Source: Hyposmocoma kahamanoa (lineage: Eukaryota > Arthropoda > Insecta > Lepidoptera > Cosmopterigidae). Taken from it: a stretch of DNA of 64,000 bases. The notes beneath the pieces are model-generated. The model was not told where the DNA came from, ran no database searches, and saw only the letters and a list, made by a program, of their open reading frames with translations. Below are positions 55,748 to 64,000 of the stretch, piece after piece; the first letter of the stretch is position 1, and the number at the start of each line of letters is the position of its first letter. The DNA lies in the NCBI RefSeq assembly GCF_003589595.1, contig NW_020653851.1, positions 23,691,656 through 23,755,655 on the forward strand, given 5' to 3'. Both the position numbers and the translations under genes were made by a program.

Positions 55748-58700
55748 ATGTCCACACAATCCAAGACAATGCCGAAGATAGACCTAAAAATGTATGTGCG
55801 CGTGGTGGCTGCGGTATTTTCGGTGAGTGAAATTTTTGCCATTTCTGTTTACCCTGGTAATAGTACGAACTCTGGTTAACGTTAGATAGTAATAGCTCTG
55901 AATATGTCTACTTTCAGTATGCTTTAAGTTACATCTGTAATTATTATGTACAATAGGTAATAAAAACGTCGGCAAGGCATTACTTACTAACTAAAGGTCA
56001 ATTAACATAGCCAGTTAAAACAATTTGCTCTGACATTATTACGATAAGAACCTATACATAAGTGATATCATATTATTTAATTTTTTTAAATCAGATTTCA
56101 TCGGCAACTGCATTCGTGATGGCACTCTTACGCCTGCTAAACCCAGAGCTGTATTACTTAGAGCCTTTAGAAGGAACTAACTTGGGTAAGTCACAGTCTT
56201 ATCTTCATGTTATTAAGATATCTTGTTTGTATGTTCCGTTTATTTTATAATTAAGATTTTAAATTATAAGCATACTAGGATACTTTTCGTTGTCCATATA
56301 TTCTTATTAGTAAGACCATAAATATTGTTATTGTTTTCCGGCTGATATGATGATGATGAAATATTGTTCTTTTTATAAATGAATATTGGCATTATTTATG
56401 TTTTTTCTTGCACAAAATAGATGCACTCTTGGTCAATTTTAAGTGATATTGTGACCAATTATGATTGCATAAAAAATGCCTATTCACAAGGTTTTTTTTT
56501 CCATATACTGAGATCTTTGTGTAATCCAAGTGTAAGTAAAAATGGCGGGTGTATCTTAATGAATCCTAACAAAAAATGTACCTAACTTGTACTAAATGTA
56601 CTTAGAACAGTTTATTCAAATAAGATTTTTTTTCAAATGTTACTAATAACTAAAAAAAAAGAAAAAATGTTGTACTCTTTTTGTGGCGTAGGGTTGCCTA
56701 TGAGAAATCCAAAATTACATACATTATACAGTGTGTTTTTATAACTGGGACAGTATGAGGAAACCTGAAACGATAGGAGATATAGGCAACCTGTCATACG
56801 AACCATTAAGTCTTTTTTGGTCAAAACCATTTTGGCATAGTAAATTTTTTGCTCAAGTATGAGTTGTCCATAAAAATGGTTGAAATTGATTAATTGTTTT
56901 AGTGCTGATCGACTCACTGTCATGTAAGGATCATTTCATTGTATTAGAAGAAAAAAATTGGGGCAGCAGAAGTTGGTGACATTTATAAAAAAATATTCTT
57001 CATACAAAATGAATAAATGAAAAAAAAAAAATCTGATAGATTCAGTTGCTTATAGGGATAATTTCATTGTATTGCAAGAAAATGGGACAGCAGAAGTTGT
57101 TCAAATTGAAAAAAATGTTATTACTTTCGTAGGAAAAAACTTTTTATTAAATTTCACCTATTTTTGTGTCCCGATTTTATTCTTCCAATACAATAAAATG
57201 ATCTCTTACATGACACTGGACTTACATAACATTTAACACTAAAAAATATTAATCTCATTTATACATTTTTATGGACAACTCACATTTGACCAGCATTCAT
57301 AAAGATACATGCGGCATTCTGACTATCATGTATTCCAATTATACAGGGCGTAAATTTGAGATGGGGCAGCAAGGCCAGCTACGGTTGTAGTTACAGAAAA
57401 TGGTTCTAGAAGACTCGAAAGGCATAACAAAACTTTTTTTTGTAAAATTTGCCTTTTATCTTGCTGACTGTACCATTTTTTCAAAGTCTGTGAATGCCAA
57501 TCAAAATATCTTCAACATTCTTGGATAGTCTTCTAGAACCGTTTTCCTGTAATTACAACATTTAAGATAGGTGGCCTTGCTGCCCAGTCTCAAATTTACA
57601 CCCTGTATAATTGGAATACCTGAGAGTCAGAATGGCGTGTGCATGTATTAAGATGGAGTATTATAAAGTTTCCAATATTATTCCAATCGATAACTGTTAA
57701 TCAGGCCATTGTTACGGCAGTTGAATCTTTGAACTTTTTTAACTCCGAAGGTCTCTGAGAATCCAATTAAGGCTTCAATCATCTGCCACATATTATAATA
57801 GATATCTTCAATACAGACAACAACTATGCAACTTAACATACTATTGTAATACGATATTGAAGGACAAAGGCCTTTTAGCACGAAAAATCACATAATCAAT
57901 TTACGAAAGTGCACCTATTGCACCATTGTCTGCTACCAGCACCCTTTATACACTCCACAAACTGTTCGTCTAGTATAAGCAAAAAATAAACTCATATTTT
58001 TCTGTTGTGTACACTCTTCGATCAAATATATTTGATCAAACGTACAATCATAATAGCATGTCAATGTTTATAATACATTTGTAATCTTTCTTAATATTAA
58101 TTGCAGTCCATTATCAGTCATGAGCATTTTAAGCTATACACTTTTGTTCAAATATCTCCTCCACTGCAACGGAACAAGATCCGTCAATGTGTAGCTTGAT
58201 GTGATGCTGCCTGTACCATATTAAAGACTCACCTGTCACACCCTAATTATCGCAATAAATGCCAATAGGAATACCTTATGAACACTCTAAATAATGTCAC
58301 AAGTGTTGAAGAGCTCCGGACTTGTAAAATTTAATCTTGCCGCTTCATGTGACCTATGCAACATTATAATTTTTTATTTTATTATTTTCAGCCATCCACT
58401 ACTTCATATCGGGTCTTATGGTGGTCACATCAGCTATAGGATTCCTGAACAGTTGCATTGTAATGAACCGGTCAGCTGCACAAAATGTTGGGCGGAACAT
58501 CACCACTTGGCTGCTCCTTGACTCATTGTTCGAAACCAGTCGAGTGTTATATGTGTTTATCTGCGAGATCATCCTAAAAGGAAAAGGAATACTGCAGCTG
58601 TATGAGCTGCTTATCAGTGCTGCGCAATATTGTAAGTATAGTTGATTTAAATGATGTTGTTTTAAACAACAGAAAAATATATATTTCACGCCGACCACTC

Positions 58701-58952
58701 CGCCCGCCGCCCCGGTCCAAAAACCATCAAACGCCGCCGCCGATTTTATGATCGACGCGCATCTCTAAAGACCTATTCGTAACAACAGCTAATTAGTTGG
58801 TAATTGAAAATGATTGCTTTTTCTCTACATCAATATTTTAAAACATTCTCTATGGTAGTGCATACAGTCTATACAGATTATTATTATTAACCTCATTTTT
58901 TATTTCAGTGCTGGACAGCTTTCTCTACTGTCAAATGATTTTGAAACACTAG
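55748..58952 (+). CDS. Unrecognised 149-aa four-pass membrane protein, four exons
   Basis: Exons 55748-55822, 56095-56185, 58392-58631 and 58909-58952. All introns are GT-AG (donors GTGAGT, GTAAGT, GTAAGT; polypyrimidine-rich acceptors). Phases 0, 1 and 1 keep one open frame of 450 bases. The first ATG after an in-frame stop is used; two more in-frame ATGs (55769, 55790) could also start it. About four hydrophobic segments are visible: residues 16-40, 57-80, 91-117 and 123-147. Short polar links join them, including LNPELYYLEPLEG and MNRSAAQNVGRN. The protein ends QMILKH. I do not recognise the family; size and layout recall small tetraspan proteins, but no signature cysteine motif is present. 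Intron 2 (2.2 kb) hosts a palindromic transposon. The join is my prediction from splice sites and has no homology support. Confidence 0.7.
56690..57650. mobile_element. Nested inverted-repeat element in intron 2
   Basis: Two nested or adjacent fold-backs. 56861-56970 (GAGTTGTCCATAAAAATGG, GTCATGTAAGGATCATTTC) pairs with 57168-57290. 57303-57415 (GCATTCTGACTATCATG, TTCCAATTATACAGGGCG, TTCTAGAAGACT) pairs with 57522-57648. The second ends in a loop of about 100 bp. No transposase frame is seen. It is probably a palindromic MITE or two merged copies. Confidence 0.7.
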
Positions 58953-60374
58953 TACAAGGCGATACCGCGTATTTACACGTATTATTTAGCATTAAACCAT
59001 CCATAGGATGTACCTACATGAATTACCCTATTTTGGGGAGAGTATAAACTTTGAGTGCTATAACGTCGTATTGGTTTATTTTGACCAGTTTACACGGAAC
59101 CGTTAGCTTTATTATTCAATAATAGCGCTAGTGCAGGTATCTTTACTCTGGAACGTGCCCGATAGATCTGATGATAGAAGCCAACTAGTATTATTATAAT
59201 TATTTAAAATAAAAAGGGTAGATCTAGACAGCACTTCTCTCGCCTATTATGAGTCGATACAAACTCAAATGGCTTTGGATGATTCCGCATAAAAGTGAAA
59301 GTTTTGAATGAGTCACTTTGGAGAAAATACATAGTAAAATTGAAAACATACACTGATTTAGTATACAGTTTGAAAACACGATTTCTAAAAATTTTCATGA
59401 TAAAAGAAAATAAACTGACCTCGAAATTTTACAAGAAACCCGATGTATTCAATAGGTACTTTATATATATGATTTTTTTTTTTAGTATCATTTGAACTAA
59501 ATAGAACACGTGTAGTATACGATATACAATTTTCAAATGACTTTATTTCGTTTGTTAATTCTGAAATAAAGCCAGCGTCCCTGTCGCTCGACCCAAGCAA
59601 AATTAACCGGATTGGTACGGGAAACATTTTATTTCGAGCTGAGGTAGTATCCACTCTTTAAGCACTTTAAATCAATGCGATGTTCCGTCACTCCATGTTA
59701 TGAATTTTAAGATTTGGTATAAAAACTTTATATTTTATTTTCAAAGAAAAAACAGTATTAATATTAAGAATTTCTAGCGTCGCAGTCCATGTAATGGAGT
59801 GCTGTAAGAATTTATTTATATACGTTGTGGTTTAAGCATCAATTTTCGTGGGTGGAACCCTTCAGTTGACCTATTTGTGATCATCACTAATTATAATCCG
59901 AATCCAAAGTCAACAAATTACTGTAATATTGCTTTAACTTCGATTGTTTTGTTGACCTCTGTGGCCTGGTTTGCAATGAAGGTCCCGGGGTAGATTTTCG
60001 GTAGGACCTCTGGTTCGGCCACAGAGGCAGTTAATTTATTTCATATTATATCAATTAATTTTCATCGATTCGAACCAAACTAACGCGTTGTCACGTAAAC
60101 ATAGTTTATTTTTTCTTTTTCATTTAGGGGCTTTGGTCATTATTAAACATGTGAGCCCCATTAGAAAAACAATACATAAAAAACACTTAATAGAATCCAA
60201 ACAGATAAATCAAAATACTACCTAACCCATAGATACTAAATCTATGACCTAACCAAACATGGATACAAAATGTTCTCAGCACTAATTGCTTATTCAGTCA
60301 AAACAGATTGGAACCATCTAACAATACCAACTTGTGCAAATAACCGCACCCTGATAGTCTCACAAAACACTCCA
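58953..60374. other. Intergenic; one short inverted repeat
   Basis: 59955-60032 has GACCTCTGTGGCC and GGCCACAGAGG as inverted arms around a box B-like GGTTCGGCC region, perhaps a SINE relic. AATAAA-type signals for the preceding gene lie near 59208. No gene is seen. Confidence 0.4.
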
Positions 60375-60507
60375 AAGATATAATAACGCACACACTCAAC
60401 AAAGCCCGGAGCTAGGGAATACACACACATAGACAACCACAAATTACACCCAAACTCACGAGAGTAATAAATGTAGGCCATACAAATATTTCTCTCGTCT
60501 GTTAAAT
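60375..60507 (-). repeat. tRNA-derived SINE, copy 3 (head missing)
   Basis: Minus strand body GAGAAATATTTGTATGGCC, CTCTCGTGAGTTTGGGTG, TTTGTGGTTGTCTATGTG and CTCCGGGCTTTGTTGAGTG. The tRNA-like head is absent. Confidence 0.7.
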
Positions 60508-63500
60508 TTTTTGGGTTTTTTTCCGTCGTTTTGTAAACTTTGATGCTTGGCTTTTACGCCCCCGATGTATCCATGTGTTTATTCAAACCACAGTGCCCTG
60601 CCCAACGCAAGAGCCTCCAACGTGTTCGGTGCTGTAAGCACTAATCAGGAATTTCAAATGTTCAAGAACAACACAGAAGCATATAATATTGTCTTCCAAA
60701 TACAAGAAAATTTTCAATTTTAACCAACAATGGTGTTAAATTGATGCTAAAATCACAATTAAACTATGAAATTCATCTCAAACTATGATATTACTAGATA
60801 GAAGTAGATACTTCTACTATTCCCGTTCAAGTTGGCAGACTTTCTAAGATTTTTCATCTAGTCACTTTTAGACCCGTGCGCAGCAGTGGGATGTCAGTTG
60901 GTTTGATGATGACATTATAATGGGAAATTGAAACAATTTCAATTTTTCAATTTATGAAAATATTTTTATTTTAATATAAATTTTCCCTAATTTACTGCAA
61001 AGTTGAGGGAGAATAGTAGAAATAGACGATTTCTTTTTTATTTTACAAAACAAGGGTATACCTTTCATTCCATTTAGCTGTGATCTATTGAAGTAGGCTA
61101 AGGTAGACCATTAAAATTACTGTTTAGGAATCAGTGTTCAAATTTGAATTACTCGTAATAAGATATATGTAACGCTGTAAAGTACGCCTGGAAATATTCA
61201 CAAGTGATATTGAAACTGTACACAACATTTTACAAAGACTGTTTATTTCAATGTTTTTCAAAGAGACGATAAAGAAGATTGTTTTTTGATGTCCTTAAAG
61301 GCGTATAATTTCAGTATCACTTAAATCTTTAAGTTATTTCTAAAGAATCATCTATCTTTCGATGGTTGGCGTGAGTCGTTCAATACTGGTTGATGTTTTA
61401 AGGTATCAACCCACTTATCGATACGGGATCGACTTGAAAAAAATATCGTTGACGATTCAATTCGACACAGGCGTAACGCATGTGTTTTTCTCTCTTATTA
61501 CATAAACATGAAACTATTTCTGGTCAGCTCAAGACGATTCCACGTCGTTATATGTGGTGTCTTCCTTAAATTTGCACCAATGATGTGATTATTATGTAAG
61601 TACCTGTGATTATTTACTCATTATGGCATCTAAGAAAGCCATTTGTTCCTAAATTGTTCCAAATTTGTGCTAGTCAAAAATGTGCATTTGGGTTATGTAG
61701 TAAACTTTAAAATTGATGTTATTACTTGTAACCATTGTAAAACCAAAGAATCATCTCGAATAATGCGTAAGTCTCATGAAATTAGTACGATTCGCAATAA
61801 AATACATTTATTTTCTAACCATAGATAATGGAAAATTAACGTTAGATTGATTAGATCTGTTTTTTTTATCTATGGACACCGTTTTGGTAAAACTTATCTG
61901 CATCCAAGACTCTGCATGCTAGCAGACTGAGAAGGATTAAGTTATGGGAGGAAATATGAACGTAGCCGAAACTACCCCTAGTCCCAACAAATATATATAA
62001 GTAAGTACCCCCGAAGTGTGCAGAGGCTGTTGAGTTTTTAAAATTCAAGCAAATTACCTTGAAATCAATAAACTGTGGGGGTTACTGTTTATAAATACAC
62101 ATTTATTAAAAAAAGAAGCAACCTAAAGCCGACACGACGACACGACACGTCAGACAAATGTAAATCCAGCTTTATATTGTTACCAAAGGTCGTACATTAT
62201 TGCCAGTTTCGAGTGCGTTCATTGTTTTTGATACTCACCACCTGTCATTTATCGTCAACTTTGAAAATGTTTCAAAAAAAAAATTGTATCACGTTACAGT
62301 GTTTACGAACAAATAAAATAAGTTGGTATAAGTTTTAATGTTTTAATCTGTGGATCTGTCCAAAAATATAATGCGTTCGCTATCAACATTTCAACAGCTA
62401 CTCACAAAGTGCACTTCTTCCCTACAACAAACTATACAAGGCGCTCACGGCGTTACACGGTGTACTATCTCACTAACTTTATTCGTACTTATCACTATGA
62501 GGAAATATAGCATTGTTACAAACAGATAATTAAAAGTATAGTCGGATTTTTATTTAGAAATTACAAAATGACAGTTATTAATGTCACTTTGATAACTAAT
62601 GTTGCCATGTTTATTGTGTGGGTTTAGTCGAGTTCACAATAAACTCACTGCTATCTGAATATGCTAAACAATAATTCATTACATTTAGTCTCAACATACT
62701 TTCATAATAAATTAATACCGGCAAATGATAAGTCAATCAAGAAATTCATCATTTAATACAACTTTTATTTCATGAAAAACTAGCAACCCACTAAACGGCA
62801 GTTAATTATATCTTTTTAATAATCCGACTATAGCTAAATAAGTAGGTAGACAGATTGTTTCTACTTAAATATTACATATATTGATTAAACTAAGAAATAA
62901 AAAAACTTATCGAGAGTTAACAGTTAAGTTGTCAAGAATGAGGAAAATAAAGCATGAATTTTTTTTTCAAACACACCTTATAAAATCGTATAGAAAAGCA
63001 AAGTTAGTGGGTAGTGCGCCCGCACATCACTCGCTTGAGTTAAAAGCACTCTTCGAACAACAAACTTACGACACAACGAAACGCAACAACTTACATTAAT
63101 TTGTTCCTTTAGTTACATTATTGAGGCTTCTGTAAGGGCCAAATCACAAGAGCGATATTTAAACGTAGGTAGCATTATCACTATTACATCCACAGGATGA
63201 CGTGATACTTTAATTAATAGATTCGTTGACCAACGCCAACGTTCAAACATCGCTTGTCGCACACACGGGAATATGGTACAAGTTGACCAGCAATTCGATC
63301 AAATCAATGTCTTATTCACTTCGACTTAAGACTCGAATCATATTTAAAGCGATGGCTATATCGAAAACGTGAAAGAATTAACAAGACCGGCCGCCGCTTT
63401 CAAAACAATTCTAGCCTAATCAAGAAGTATTCGAGATATAAATGAATGTAAAGAAAGTTGATGTGATACTAATAAATGAATACTGTATAGGCTACTTATT

Positions 63501-63584
63501 TTCTGGTAGCTGTAAAGGTACCTGTCTGAGTGAAGAAAGTTTCATAAGTTCTCACAGGTGCCGTTACTGTAAAAAAAGCCGCTC
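60508..63584. other. Intergenic, no gene recognised
   Basis: Three kilobases of AT-rich DNA. The 61485-61510 stretch resembles 42360-42385 (dispersed repeat). Short frames (61643-61828, 62075-62338, 62881-63099) show no features. Confidence 0.35.
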
Positions 63585-63655
63585 GATACGTAGCTCAGCT
63601 GGTAACCACGTTGAGGCAACAGACACTGGTTCGAATCCAATCGGATCGAAGGAAA
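63585..63655 (+). repeat. tRNA-like sequence (pseudo-tRNA or SINE head)
   Basis: Box A-like TAGCTCAGCTGG (63592-63603) and box B GGTTCGAATCC (63629-63639). The acceptor-like ends CGATACG and CGGATCG pair at six of seven positions. The D arm lacks the GAGC partner and no proper anticodon stem forms, so a working tRNA is unlikely. Confidence 0.5.
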
Positions 63656-64000
63656 TTTTCTTTGTTTATTCGATCTTTGTATGAATAATACTGTATAGGT
63701 TGTCTATTCGTTTTCTTTTGACGGATGCGAGACCCCACACACTAGCGTCTTTCAAGCGTTAGCGTCTTGCCAAAGCACGTACAGCGTCGACACGACATCC
63801 GCGCGGCGGCGGGGGTTCCTTAGTGACAACACTTAACGTCATATTTCAGCGATAAAGTCCGGCACACTCCATCCTTATGACTCCTATTGACTTACCCATT
63901 CGCAAGAAGCGCTTTAATTCATCTTTCCTGATAAGCATCAGCACATACAACAAAGGAATGGAATGATGAAGCTACAATGTGGGTTTATTCAAGGCAAGAG
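63656..64000. other. Window end, nothing recognised
   Basis: A GC-rich patch lies near 63795-63820 (GACATCCGCGCGGCGGCGGG). No gene is seen. Confidence 0.35.

Noticed and set aside
63585..63655. Functional tRNA gene
   Set aside because: D arm partner missing and no proper anticodon stem; kept only as a tRNA-like repeat.

Overview
The window looks like AT-rich nuclear DNA of a butterfly or moth (Lepidoptera). The reasons are spliced genes with short signal-peptide exons, a eukaryotic tRNA-Gln with internal promoter boxes, tRNA-derived SINEs, jockey/CR1-type LINEs, mariner, an errantivirus-type endogenous retrovirus, and many terminal-inverted-repeat (TIR) elements. No prokaryotic operons, rRNA or CRISPR arrays are visible. 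Only six genes look like working host genes; most of the remaining recognisable sequence is transposon-derived.

The main content is a family of four secreted-protein genes. Each has a tiny exon 1 (about 21-25 codons, signal peptide) spliced in phase 1 to one long exon. Gene 1 (3238-6409, +, 1002 aa) has an N-terminal region resembling peptidase M60/enhancin proteins, but the position of the zinc motif HExxH reads NEISG. It is followed by two copies of a C-terminal module. Genes 2 (16451-17817, -, 409 aa), 3 (34396-36345, -, 572 aa) and 4 (38503-39930, -, 413 aa) keep only the signal peptide and the C-terminal modules, with different domain endings. Gene 2 and gene 4 lie in two direct copies of a ~7.4 kb segment (about 12075-19441 and 33317-40755); gene 3 is present only in the second copy. 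All three minus-strand genes share short upstream motifs. The picture is a locally duplicating family of secreted, possibly mucin- or glycan-binding proteins built from a protease-like ancestor whose catalytic motif is lost.

Between the two segments lie a degenerate LINE (21725-24606), a mariner nested in an older repeat (19831-20908), and a young 7.6 kb errantivirus (25154-32768, -). The errantivirus has 216/223-bp LTRs, a 4-bp target duplication, long open gag and env frames, and a broken pol.

The right third (41-55 kb) is mostly TIR elements: two families with perfect 8-bp target duplications, a hAT-like MITE, a GC-rich MITE pair, SINEs, a tRNA-Gln(CTG) gene (49614-49685), and a P-like element (53003-54628) that carries a THAP-like exon and a fold-back minisatellite with YY1-like motifs. 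A shorter copy of this P-like element is at 408-780. At 55748-58952 there is a four-exon gene for an unrecognised 149-aa protein with about four membrane segments. From 59 kb to the end I see only SINE or tRNA-like pieces.
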